From positions 1 through 64,000 of the forward strand of contig NZ_JAAWWK010000001.1 of assembly GCF_012272835.1 (NCBI RefSeq): DNA of 64,000 bases, given 5' to 3'. Numbering within the stretch: the stretch's first letter is position 1; every line of letters begins with the position of its first letter. Below the pieces are notes generated by a model. It was not told the origin of the DNA. It did no database searches and was given only the letters and a program-made list of their open reading frames with translations. The DNA comes from Spongiibacter thalassae (GTDB taxonomy: Bacteria > Pseudomonadota > Gammaproteobacteria > Pseudomonadales > Spongiibacteraceae). The translations under genes and the position numbers were made by a program. Below are positions 18,790-27,447 of this stretch, piece by piece.

Positions 18790-20745
18790 CTTCAGGTTCC
18801 TTAAGTATGAAGCCGATCTGGGTGCCGCCACTGCTGCTTTCTTCAGCCCAGATATGACCATTGTGGAGTTCGACGACTTTTTTGCAATGGGCCAGGCCTA
18901 TACCTGTGCCTGGGTACTCCTGCTTGGTATGCAGTCGTTTGAAAACACCGAATATTTTCTCCCGATGTTCCTTGGCGATGCCGATGCCATTGTCGCGGAC
19001 CGAAAACTTCCAACCGCCGGCCACAGGGGTTGCTGAGACATGAATCTCCGGGGGCGTGTCGGGTCGGGAGAATTTTAACGCATTGGACAGTAAATTCTGG
19101 AACAGCAGACGCAGTTCTGTTTCGTAACCGCGCAGGTTGGGCAAGTTTTCAATGGTCAGCTTCGCACTCTTGCTGCTAATAGCGGAGGCCAGGTCTTGTT
19201 GAACGTGCATGACCAACTGGTTGAGATCCAGGGGGCGGGTGAACTCTTCTCGCCAATTCTGCCGTAGTCCAGCAAGTCTTTGACCAAAACCTGCATACGC
19301 GCGCTGGCGTCTTCGACAAAGCCGAGCATCGTGCGGCCCTTGTTGTCGAGCTGGTCTTCGTATTGTTTGCTAATAACGCCAATAAAACTCCGTATAGTGC
19401 GCAGGGGCTCCTGTAAGTCGTGGGAGGCGATGTAAGTAAACTGACGCAGCTCCTGGTTGGCTTTGTTAAGTTGCTCGACCTTGCGTTCAAGGGTGCGCTG
19501 GGCTTGTTTCTTGGCGCTAATCTCTGCTTCAAGTTGATGTTGCTTTTCAGCGAGTCGGGCGTAGGCAGCGTCGAATGACTCAGCAAGATGATGCAGTTCA
19601 TTGGGTGCGTTGGCGGCCAAGCGGTATTTGAAATCTGTCTGGTCGCCGCGGCGTATGCGCTGGGAAAGCCCCGTTAGTGGTGTGGCTATACGCCGTGCGA
19701 TGGCAACACACAGCAGAACCGTCACCAGTAATACCGCCGAGAGGGTTAGTGTTGTGCGTTTGGCTACCGTGTCCCGAACACTGACAATATCCTCGTGTTC
19801 GCTGCTGACGGCAACATATACCGTGTTGTTGATGTTGCCGTCGCCGTACTCGAAGGGGGTCAGCGCGAGGTGGTTGTCTGCCTGCTCCTGGACATACAGC
19901 TCCCCGGCGACCAGCTCTCGGGGCTGCAGGGCGAAATCGCTGAACAGGTTATGGCTGCCGACGGGGTCGTCGGTTATGGCGAACGGTTTACTGGAATGGT
20001 AGAGGTAGTCGCCCCCGGCGTTGGCGACCATCACCGAGCGGTTACTGCCCACCAGATTGGGGATGCGGGCCAGAATCGAGTCCAGGTTAAGGTTCAGGAT
20101 CAACACGCCCTGTGGCGACTCGGCTCCGCGTGAATAGACTGTGGTGCCTGCACGAAGCACTAGTTCCAGAGGCTTGATGATCTGTCCGTTTTCCTGATTC
20201 AAATCCACCTTTGACAGGTATACCTGTCCCTCTGGCAAGCCCATGCTGGCTATGAAATAGGGGCGATCGCTTTTGTCCTGCAGGTCCTGCTCCAGTACCA
20301 CCTGTAGTGAGTTGTCCTGGCCGTAGCGATCTACCCGAACGATTTCCACCCCATCTGACTGGATATAGCGCATTTGCGACAGGGCTGGATTGGCGCGCAT
20401 CATACCGGAGAACAATTGCGCGAGACGGGCTTTCCACTCTTCCAGTTCGTGGTGGTAGCGAGTATCGGTTTGGGAGCGGATGACCCCTTCTAGAGCTGGA
20501 AAGTTGTGGGCTTGGCGTGCGTCGATCTGTAATTGCTCAAAGACTGAACTCAGGTATTCAGTTGCTTTCTCCGTGTCGGTCACCAGAAGGCTGTCGTCTT
20601 TGATACGCAGTTCGCGATCGAGGGCGAGATAGGTGGTGCCGAGGGTAAGCATATTGCTGAGCAGGATCAGTACCAGAATCGGCAACAGCAGCTGCGGAAA
20701 AATATTGCGTGACCTCGGGCCAGATTTGGTTTGTGGGTTGGTCAC
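18776..20745 (-). pseudogene. Sensor histidine kinase interrupted by a frameshift
   Basis: The N-terminal reading frame (GTG start at 20745, AGGA upstream) holds a transmembrane helix, a large periplasmic Cache-like sensor, a second helix near residue 335, a HAMP region, a coiled coil (about 390-425) and the HisKA phospho-acceptor in SHDLQEPLRTIRS. At about 19243-19255 the frame changes: after DYGRIGE the expected continuation EFTRPLDLNQLV is found in another frame, as if two bases (GA within GAGAAGAG) were added. The second frame then supplies the ATPase domain (NALKF, DNGIGIA, GTGIGLAHCKK) ending at 18776. Either a real inactivation or a sequencing error. Confidence 0.8.
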
Positions 20746-20822
20746 GGGGTTTCCTAAGCCAATGTTGCGCTAAAAAGGTGGGCAAGGCGTGATGTTGAGC
20801 CAAGAGCCGGACATAACATTGT

Positions 20823-21923
20823 TTAATTCCCGCCGTTTATGGATGTTTTAGGGATCGAAAAAGTAAAGGTGCTGCCTTCGCCAAGCCTGGACTCAACGGT
20901 CAGATTACCGCCCATTCGCGCTACGGCTTTCTTGCAGTAGCTCAGCCCCAACCCGAAGGTGGTTAACTGTCGATCTGCATAGCATTTTTTTAGTAGTTCG
21001 AAGATCTTTCCTTGGTTTTCCTCGGCGATACCGATGCCGTTGTCCGCCACGCTAATATACCACGCCTCCTGTGCATCGCTAATGCTGATAGAAATGGTGG
21101 GAGCGCGCCCGTCCTCGCAAAAAATAATACTGTTGTCGATCAGTTTGAGTAGCACGTTTGCTAGCAGACCAATATGGGCTGTCAGCTCCCCATCCTGCTC
21201 CAACACAATCTGTGCCTTGCTGTCGGTAATTTTTGCTGCAAGTTGGCTCCGGGCAAGCCGGATCTGATCCGAGAGCATTGTTGGCTCGGGCGGCGACAGA
21301 GGCGCATCCAGAGCCGCTATCTCATGGAGCTGCTCAACAATACCAACCAGCCGTTGCATGGACGTGGATAACTCCGCGAGAAGGGTGCTGGTGCCGGCGT
21401 CGATGACATCCTTGAGTTTGTTGTGAATGATTTTCAGGGCCAGTGCGGCGTTGCCAACCGGTGCCTTGATGTCGTGGGAAACCGCGTAGCTGTATTTTAA
21501 TAGCTCCTTGGTCTTCTCTTCCAATTGCTGTGATCGGTTGATTTCCGTGGTGATATCGGTGCAACTAATAATAATGTGATCGGCATTGCCATTGTCGCCG
21601 CGTATGAGATTGCCGCAGCATCGAAACCACGTGGTGGTGCCGCTGGGGTGGCGGTGGCACAGGTTGTGTGCCGAACTGGTTCCTGCCTGACCTGTTAACC
21701 AATCGTCCAGTGCCGTCGTCCAGCCATCCAGCTTGCACAGTACCTCTTCAATTGGCGTCTGGAGGTCAGAGCTGGCGTAACCGAGAGTCTCCAAAAATCG
21801 CGGCGAGCACCAAGTCTCACTCGAGTGGTGAGTACTGTAAATTATCAGGCCATCGAGGGCCTCCGCCAGAATGAAGTCGAGTGCTCCCTGGCGCTTCAAA
21901 ATCTCCTGGGGCGCTGGCTTCAA
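20823..21923 (-). CDS. PAS-domain histidine kinase
   Basis: Cytoplasmic kinase of 366 residues. A PAS domain (about 15-135) leads through a short coiled coil to HisKA with phospho-acceptor His in SYAVSHDIKAPVG. The HATPase follows with N-box LIDNSIIF, G1 DNGIGIAEEN and G2 FGLGLSYCKKAV. No membrane segment. The reading starts with TTG at 21923 behind a poor ribosome site, so the exact start is uncertain. It lies just upstream, on the same strand, of the frameshifted kinase and could signal to the same CheY-like regulator. Sensory ligand unknown. Confidence 0.85.
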   Translation of the reverse strand: MKPAPQEILKRQGALDFILAEALDGLIIYSTHHSSETWCSPRFLETLGYASSDLQTPIEEVLCKLDGWTTALDDWLTGQAGTSSAHNLCHRHPSGTTTWFRCCGNLIRGDNGNADHIIISCTDITTEINRSQQLEEKTKELLKYSYAVSHDIKAPVGNAALALKIIHNKLKDVIDAGTSTLLAELSTSMQRLVGIVEQLHEIAALDAPLSPPEPTMLSDQIRLARSQLAAKITDSKAQIVLEQDGELTAHIGLLANVLLKLIDNSIIFCEDGRAPTISISISDAQEAWYISVADNGIGIAEENQGKIFELLKKCYADRQLTTFGLGLSYCKKAVARMGGNLTVESRLGEGSTFTFSIPKTSINGGN

Positions 21924-22128
21924 TGGACTTGTTATGATGCTCCTCTTAGTGCTGGTGGGTTGAAACTCAATCGTCGAAGTTCTGCCGGGACAGAAATTTG
22001 CAGCCCCTGTGGTGATTGGAATACGAGGGACACGCTAAGGCCGTAACTGTGTATTAGTCACTGTAACGCTAGCGCGTAAGGAGGTACAGGTTGTGGCTGT
22101 AGGTGTTTTTACTTATTTGATCCCAGTG

Positions 22129-23238
22129 CTATGTTCCCAAGGAGCATTGCTGTGCGCGGGACTGGGCTGGTGGCGGCTGGACGGCCAGTTCAACATGCTG
22201 AATATTGCCGTATTCCTGTCGTTTGGCTTGGTAGCAGCCGTTGTCGGCAAGGCGCAGATAATCGTCAACGCCATACTGTCCGTTGACAATATCCACAATA
22301 CCGATACTCGCGCCGAGTCGAAAGTGACTGCCTTGCCACTCAAAGGGTTCGCGCTCGAGCGCACGGCAAATATTGGTTGCAATCTGGTCTGCATTAACTC
22401 GCTCGCACCCTCGAAGCAGTATGCAGAATTCATCGCCGCCCATGCGGGCAACCGCGTCGTCGCGGCGTACCTGCCGTCGTAGTATTCCGGCGACAAATCG
22501 CAAGGCGGCGTCCCCTGCCTGATGGCCGCCAGCGTCGTTAATTTGCTTGAATTTGTTTAAGTCGATAAACATTAAAACGGGCTGAATTCCTGACTCTGGT
22601 TTTTGTTCGAGCACGCGTGTAAGCAAGTTGTACATTGCCCTTCGGTTCATCAGGCCGGTCAGGGCGTCGTGGTTGGCCTGATGGGACAATTGTGAAAAGG
22701 CTTCTCGCAGTGAATAGCGGAAGGCCACAGCTACAGCAAACAGGGCAGCGATAAGCAAGGCAGTAAACTCGGTGACCAAACTGACCAGCCGTTGTTCCAG
22801 CGCCGAATCTATACGACGACTGCTCATCGTCAGGGCCAGAGTGCCAACGCGCTCAATGCCGTCGTTATCGGCAAAATTGATGGGCCAGGACTGGGTGTAG
22901 GTTTCGTGTTTGGCGTCTATATGGTTGATATTCTCGAAGGCCGTTTCGCCATTGGGAGTCAGAATGACTAACGACGATACGTCGAGATCGGTGAGCAAGG
23001 CGACAGTATATAAATCCCGCACATCGTCCCGGCCTTTGGCGATGGGTTCGGCGTAGAGCAAGGAGTAGGTCGCCCCGAGAGTATTGAGTTTCGACTGGAT
23101 TTCCCGCAGGTCACTGTTGTAGCGCGCCTGTTCGCCGGTAAAAAGTGTTGCGAAAAAAGAGAGCAGACAAATCGCCAATACGATAGAGAAAAACCGCAGA
23201 GAGGCGCGTCGTTGAACTTTGCAGCCAAGCCCTGTCAC
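22129..23238 (-). CDS. Membrane-bound GGDEF diguanylate cyclase
   Basis: Protein of 369 residues. Helix at about 14-34, a periplasmic sensor of ~115 residues, second helix near 157-175, then GGDEF. The active site GGDEF is canonical at 267-271 and preceded by an RxxD inhibitory site (RRDD). It should synthesise cyclic di-GMP. It begins with GTG five bases after the stop of the YHS gene, so the two are probably translationally coupled; the periplasmic part may sense something linked to that exported protein. Confidence 0.9.
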   Translation of the reverse strand: MTGLGCKVQRRASLRFFSIVLAICLLSFFATLFTGEQARYNSDLREIQSKLNTLGATYSLLYAEPIAKGRDDVRDLYTVALLTDLDVSSLVILTPNGETAFENINHIDAKHETYTQSWPINFADNDGIERVGTLALTMSSRRIDSALEQRLVSLVTEFTALLIAALFAVAVAFRYSLREAFSQLSHQANHDALTGLMNRRAMYNLLTRVLEQKPESGIQPVLMFIDLNKFKQINDAGGHQAGDAALRFVAGILRRQVRRDDAVARMGGDEFCILLRGCERVNADQIATNICRALEREPFEWQGSHFRLGASIGIVDIVNGQYGVDDYLRLADNGCYQAKRQEYGNIQHVELAVQPPPAQSRAQQCSLGT

Positions 23239-23243
23239 TGTTT

Positions 23244-23768
23244 TTAATCGCTATCTGCGCTGGCAGCGACGGCCATCTTTGACCAATTTTGCTCGGCGAT
23301 GGCAATGTTTTCCGCCAGATTCTGCCGCCAAAGTAAGCGGGTTGAGTCATCCAGCATCAGGTAGAGGCGGCCGTTAATAATGTCGAAGGCCTGAGGGTCG
23401 ATATTGAATCGCTTGCCCATGCGGATACCGTACGCGCAGTAGCCACCGAACTGCGGCAGGTAACGTTCGGGTGACTCTGAGAAGCGCTCACGGTTTTCGG
23501 CGTTGGTAAAGCGGATTGTCACATCCTGATATTCCAGCGTTAATGTTGATTTTCCACGCCGGGGGTGGCCGTCAAAGTAGGACACCGGGTCATAGCCGTC
23601 GAGCAGGCCACGGGATGTGCTGGCGTAGTCGCCTGGCTTGGCGTCGTCCTCAGGGTGGGTGGGGGAGGTTTCAGGGGAGGCAAACGACAGTGCTGCCCAG
23701 CCAAACAGGCAGGCCACAAAGAAAGGAAAGTGGGAATGCGGTGCGCGGTGTCTCTGGGGCATGACCAT
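23244..23768 (-). CDS. Exported YHS-domain protein
   Basis: Protein of 174 residues with an N-terminal signal peptide (hydrophobic 14-31, ASPETS after it) and one YHS domain: GYDPVSYFDGHPRRGK, then FTNAENRERFSESPERYLPQFGGYCAYGI. YHS domains are small and are found in metal-related proteins; no Cys pair typical of metal-binding YHS proteins other than Cys in YCAYG is visible. AAGGA lies before the start. It immediately precedes and is coupled to a membrane diguanylate cyclase, suggesting an envelope-sensing pair. Function unproven. Confidence 0.75.
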   Translation of the reverse strand: MVMPQRHRAPHSHFPFFVACLFGWAALSFASPETSPTHPEDDAKPGDYASTSRGLLDGYDPVSYFDGHPRRGKSTLTLEYQDVTIRFTNAENRERFSESPERYLPQFGGYCAYGIRMGKRFNIDPQAFDIINGRLYLMLDDSTRLLWRQNLAENIAIAEQNWSKMAVAASADSD

Positions 23769-24046
23769 CCATCCTTTGTAGTCTGTAGTGCCGTCGTATA
23801 CTCGCAGTAGCCTGTCGCCATTGGCTGGTTTTCCAAAGTTAGTGTAGCGGTAAGCGGGTCACGCTGCTGTAAGTGCTAACACTTATACCGAGTGGTCGTA
23901 ATCTTGCGGTTCTGGCAATTGGCAGAGGGTGAAGACATTGCGGTGGGAAAACGCGTGACATCCCACAATGGCTCAGGAGAAAGGGCATGTGGAGTGTATT
24001 GAGTCGCGTAACAAGCCTTGGTATGCTTTGTGCCCACAAAATTTAG

Positions 24047-24123
24047 CGGAATGTAGCTCAGCTTGGTAGAGCACTGCCTTCGGGAGGCAGGGGTCGGAGG
24101 TTCAAATCCTCTCATTCCGACCA
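24047..24123 (+). tRNA. tRNA-Pro (anticodon CGG)
   Basis: A 77-nt cloverleaf. The acceptor stem pairs CGGAATG with CATTCCG, a D-arm with AGCTCAGC...GAGC follows, anticodon stem CTGCC/GGCAG holds loop TTCGGGA (anticodon CGG, proline), and the T-arm contains GGTTCAAATCC. A discriminator A and encoded CCA end the gene. Integrase and excisionase remnants begin about 250 bp downstream, so its 3' end is the likely attachment site. Confidence 0.95.
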
Positions 24124-24213
24124 TTGCTAAAGTCGCTGAAAGCCATGATTTATAAGATTCTCAGACGATTTTACCTTCCTGCATTCCACCGCCATAACCC
24201 AGCGATTTTTCGA

Positions 24214-24245
24214 TTCGTGACCATTTCGTGACCAAATGGTGACCA
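24214..24245 (+). repeat. Three direct 10-bp repeats at 11-bp spacing next to the tRNA
   Basis: TTCGTGACCA at 24214, TTCGTGACCA at 24225 and ATGGTGACCA at 24236 start exactly 11 bp apart, one DNA helical turn. They lie 91 bp past the tRNA-Pro 3' end, inside the integration module. This pattern fits arm-type binding sites of a tyrosine recombinase or its accessory factor at an att site. The rest of 24124-24372 shows no gene. Confidence 0.55.
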
Positions 24246-24372
24246 CGGCCGGTTTGGCGGAGCTGAAATTTGTGCCATTTTGACTCCTGCCTTGGGTGAC
24301 AGACTAATATCGCCAGTCTGCATCATTATGATGGGGGTGTTTTTACTGGGCCGGGGGAGTCCATTCTTTAGC

Positions 24373-24603
24373 TTAATTTTCAGAAGGCTTCACATAAACC
24401 ATGAGGTCACCCACTTCACATTTAAAATACTCGCACAGCTGATCAATATTTGACGTTACCGTGCTGTAACCTTTCTCGTTTGCAATTTTTGACAGGGTCC
24501 CACGATTGATCCCAGTGACCCTGGCCACCTCAGTTATAGGTATTGATCTCCCTTCCTGAAACTCCTTCTCAGCCAGAAGTTCTTTGAATCGAAATCTAAT
24601 CAT
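24373..24603 (-). CDS. Small Cro/CI-type repressor
   Basis: Seventy-six residues with one helix-turn-helix: ITEVARVTGINRGTLSKIANEKG, followed by NIDQLCEYFKCEVGDLMVY. This is the XRE/YozG-like fold often encoded beside excisionase genes in mobile elements. The ATG at 24603 begins the conserved domain. It is divergent from the excisionase-like gene, and the 121-bp gap between them is full of CATATGTG/ACATGTG motifs that are likely its operators. Confidence 0.75.
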   Translation of the reverse strand: MIRFRFKELLAEKEFQEGRSIPITEVARVTGINRGTLSKIANEKGYSTVTSNIDQLCEYFKCEVGDLMVYVKPSEN

Positions 24604-24710
24604 ATGTGCAAATGTCCAAAAAAATGCGCATATGTGCTTGCGCAGGGTCATATGGGTGTTAACATGTGTACATGTGCTTATATTTTTAAGCATCTGTCTA
24701 CATGTTTGAG
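24601..24710. promoter_or_regulatory. Operator-like repeats in the repressor/excisionase divergent promoter
   Basis: Related motifs recur at 24601 (CATATGTGCA), 24628 (GCATATGTGC), 24648 (GTCATATGGG), 24662 (ACATGTGTACATGTGC, itself two copies) and 24699 (TACATGT). The density and near-palindromic CATATG/ACATGT cores fit multiple binding sites for the adjacent repressor. A spacing of roughly 20-30 bp separates most copies. Confidence 0.5.
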
Positions 24711-24724
24711 CAGGGGAATTTACC

Positions 24725-24940
24725 ATGAACAATACATATTTGACCACCGAAGAGCTGTCTGCACGTATCAAATACGATGCTCGTACTATCCGCAACTGCC
24801 TCAAGGACTCTGTGTTGCTTGAAGGTGTCCATTACATCCGTCCGTTTGGTGGGCGCAAAATTCTCTACATTTGGGAGCGTATTGAAAAGGATATGGCATC
24901 CCCTGTTGCAACAAGTGACTTAATCGCTGGATTGCAGTAG
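24725..24940 (+). CDS. Excisionase/AlpA-like DNA-binding protein
   Basis: Seventy-one residues beginning MNNTYLTTEELSARIKYDARTIRN, a winged-helix start typical of excisionases and AlpA-type regulators, followed by a basic wing (RPFGGRKILYIW). AGGGGAA precedes the ATG. It lies 11 bp upstream of the integrase remnant in the same direction. This small gene still appears intact while the integrase is not. Confidence 0.65.
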   Translation: MNNTYLTTEELSARIKYDARTIRNCLKDSVLLEGVHYIRPFGGRKILYIWERIEKDMASPVATSDLIAGLQ

Positions 24941-24951
24941 GAGCGTTTTCA

Positions 24952-25902
24952 ATGGCCTCGATTGGAACTAGATACGGCTACATTTATATCGATTTTCGCT
25001 ACCGCGGCCTCCGTTGCCGCGAGCAAACAAAGCTCGAGGACACGCCCGCCAATCGCAAGCGGGCAAAACAAATTCTGGAGCGGATTGAAGCGGAAATTGT
25101 TCTCGACACCTTCGAATACGGAAAGTACTTCCCAAAGTCGAAGAAAGTCACTCAGTTCGTTGAGCACGATCGCCGCAAAGAAAGTGTGCACTCCGGTTTA
25201 CCCTGCTTTCGGGAGTTTGCCGAGGTGTGGCTGTCGGAAAATGAAGTTGTCTGGCGGCAGGGTCACCGTGATATTGACTCTCAACAAGTACTTGATCTCA
25301 ATGTTTGGTGATCAACCACTAGATAGGATTTCAAAGGCCGAGATACTGGCGTCGCGTGTAAAAATGCCTCGTAAGAACGGCAGCGTAGGATTGTCGCCGT
25401 CCCGCATCAAAAAGATTCTGATGATTCTAGCACAGGTATTGGCTGAAGGCGGCAGTCGCTATGGCTTTCAATCGCCGTCCGCTCGGATTAAGCCGTTAAA
25501 ACTCAAAAAAACAACATATTGATCCCTTCTCACTGGACGAAGTGACCCGCCTTATCGAATTCATTCGCCCGGATTTCGCCAATTACCTTGTCATCCGCTT
25601 TTTTACTGGCTTGCAAACCGGGGAAATCGACGGGCTCTAGTGGGAATATGTCGATTTCGAGCGTCGGGAAATACGGGTCCGGGAGACCTGGGCACAGGAT
25701 GGAGTACACTAAAACCGATGGCTCCCAGCGGGAGGTGCAAATGTCCGTACCCGTCTACGAAGCCTTGCTTGCCCAGCGAGGGGTATCCGGTCACTACGAT
25801 TATGTTTTCTGTAATACCCAGGGAAAGCCCCTCTGTAATCGCAATTTCACCAATCGAGTGTGGTATCCGCTTCTACATTACCTAAATTTGAAGAGGCGGC
25901 GT
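24952..25902 (+). pseudogene. Tyrosine recombinase (integrase), multiply broken
   Basis: Phage/island integrase pieces are readable only across several frames. Lesions: frameshift at about 25265-25280 (after RQGHRD), another at about 25505-25515 beside a poly-A tract, an in-frame TAG at 25638-25640, and another frameshift near 25690-25715. The catalytic domain's FTGLRTGE box reads FTGLQTGE, so catalytic Arg-I is Gln (codon 25614-25616). The second half of the domain (HxxR and nucleophilic Tyr) is missing because sequence identity ends near YLNLKRRR at about 25900. It once inserted an element at tRNA-Pro; it cannot be active now. Confidence 0.85.
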
Positions 25903-26057
25903 TCTGGTTTACCTTTGCGTGGATGGTCGTGGGCGATGTCGACCCGCTGCCCGAGAGCTATCAAAGCCTGTTGCCGCTGGTGCGATTTGTGGTCGCTTGC
26001 GCGACCGTTGCGGTCATCGCCGCACCCAGCAGCACCGTGATTGGCCTCAGAGGATGA
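25877..26057 (+). pseudogene. C-terminal tail of an unrelated membrane protein
   Basis: An open frame with two hydrophobic segments (AAFWFTFAWMVV and LLPLVRFVVACATVAVIAA) ends in a stop at 26055-26057. It has no start, ribosome site or N-terminus. Its codons are GC-rich like the left-hand backbone, unlike the AT-rich DNA that follows. It looks like the last ~55 residues of a chromosomal membrane gene fused to the truncated integrase by deletion or recombination. The following 26058-26208 has no gene, only an imperfect duplication of GACTCC...CTGTACCGT. Confidence 0.45.
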
Positions 26058-26208
26058 TCAACTGGAACAAAAGACTCCAGCTGTACCGTTGTAAAAAACG
26101 ACTCCGGAAAAACATCTGTACCGTGCACTGAGCCAAAGCCAGAAAGGGTTTATCGCTATTCGCAGTATATCTGACACAGTATTTCCGGGCGACAAAATAA
26201 ACAGCTTG

Positions 26209-27150
26209 CTAGAGAATTCTGACCCATCGAGGTTCCTGATGATAATTTTCGACTATTTGCATAGTCTCGGTACGTATCATACCTTTTAGCTGTCGTAGCT
26301 CGCTATTAACTAACTTGAAAAGGGCAGATACGTCCTGAAGGGTGACTAGGCCAATAATTTCGAACCGACCGATAAAGCGTCCAACGAAGGCGAACTCTTC
26401 CCTGGATGATAGTCGCTCTGAAATACTTCTGGCGTGCTTAAGTTCGACCTTCATAAAGATGAGCGCCATAAGTGGAGGGCCTATTGTTTGGGGGTCTTTT
26501 ACCGCTGAAAAATGTAATAGTTTCTCCTTGACAAGGCGGTTTACCTTGTTTCGTATCTGTACTTCTGTATAGCCCAGTATTCTCGATGCTTGGCTATAAG
26601 ACATCCTGCCGTCCTCATAAAATAACTCCATAATTTGCCGCTCATCTTCTATGGCAGGATTTGGAGGTAATGAATGACCGGATTGATTGAGCAAGGCCCA
26701 CTCAGTGACAAACTTCAACACCTCCACAGACAGCCAGACTTCAGAGGAGACGATTGATCCGAGTTTAGATATCTCCTCGTCGACATATTTCTGTAGCTCA
26801 GTGACGTTTGTTGCAAGTAATACGACAATGAGGTCAAAGCGTCCGAGTGTGCCGCTTGCTACGTAAACGACGATGTCAGGGCAGGTTTTGCGAATCTGTT
26901 GGGCTACCTCTTGCGAAGAACCACGTATTTGGAAGCCGATTATAGCTAGTTCGTTGAAGCCGTACGCCTTCGCGTCAGTGACTGCACGCACGTGCATGAC
27001 TTGAAGGTCTCGCATCCGCTGAATTCGAGAAGCGATTGTTGTATGCGCGACACCAAATTGCTTTCCAAGGCTTTTTGTTGTGGCTCGGCCATCGTTTTTA
27101 AGCGCTGCAATGATAGATTCATCAAGAGAGTCAAGTTCAATAAAGGCCAT
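26209..27150 (-). CDS. Tandem-duplicated Lrp/AsnC-family regulator (HTH-RAM-HTH-RAM)
   Basis: Protein of 313 residues, twice the usual Lrp/AsnC length. First unit: HTH about 5-55 (LDESIIAALKNDGRATTKSLGKQFGVAHTTIASRI) and ligand-binding RAM domain to about 150 (GTLGRFDLIVVLLA). Second unit: HTH about 168-215 (DERQIMELFYEDGRMSYSQASRILGYTEVQIRNKV) and RAM to the end (GRFEIIGLVTL). The ATG at 27150 is preferred over TTG at 27153. It is transcribed away from the carotenoid-oxygenase operon, so it probably controls that operon through the shared 297-bp region. A second such gene and a remnant of a close paralogue also lie in the island. Confidence 0.85.
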   Translation of the reverse strand: MAFIELDSLDESIIAALKNDGRATTKSLGKQFGVAHTTIASRIQRMRDLQVMHVRAVTDAKAYGFNELAIIGFQIRGSSQEVAQQIRKTCPDIVVYVASGTLGRFDLIVVLLATNVTELQKYVDEEISKLGSIVSSEVWLSVEVLKFVTEWALLNQSGHSLPPNPAIEDERQIMELFYEDGRMSYSQASRILGYTEVQIRNKVNRLVKEKLLHFSAVKDPQTIGPPLMALIFMKVELKHARSISERLSSREEFAFVGRFIGRFEIIGLVTLQDVSALFKLVNSELRQLKGMIRTETMQIVENYHQEPRWVRIL

Positions 27151-27447
27151 CAATTTGATCCAAGTAAATTGCGATATTGCTTGCTGGTAAGTGCCAGGTC
27201 AGGCAAGAGCTGTGCGAGTTCCGATAAACAATAGCTGGTAATTCTATCTTATTTCTTGACTGGTTTGTGCTTAGTAGCTGCACGTTAAGTCACTACTGAA
27301 AGTCGCGCTTCCTGGTGTCAGCCGTCCGGTACTGAGATTTCCATGAATTACATGTATAGTCACTATATCGCACATATTGTGTTGACATTATCAATATAAT
27401 GTAATTATATGAGCGAAAATAAGAGATAAGTAGGAAAAGGTGAACTT
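27151..27447. promoter_or_regulatory. Divergent promoter region between regulator and oxygenase operon
   Basis: No gene. At 27382 there is a good -35 (TTGACA), with TTATAT at 27405 at 17-bp spacing as a possible -10 for the oxygenase operon. Overlapping the -35 is a perfect inverted repeat, ACATTAT-CAAT-ATAATGT (27385-27402), well placed for repression by the adjacent Lrp-type protein. AAGGTG precedes the oxygenase ATG. Confidence 0.5.

Noticed and set aside
22093-22482. Plus-strand open frame of 129 residues over the membrane diguanylate cyclase
   Set aside because: Covers the GGDEF-coding region on the opposite strand; composition and sequence follow from that gene.
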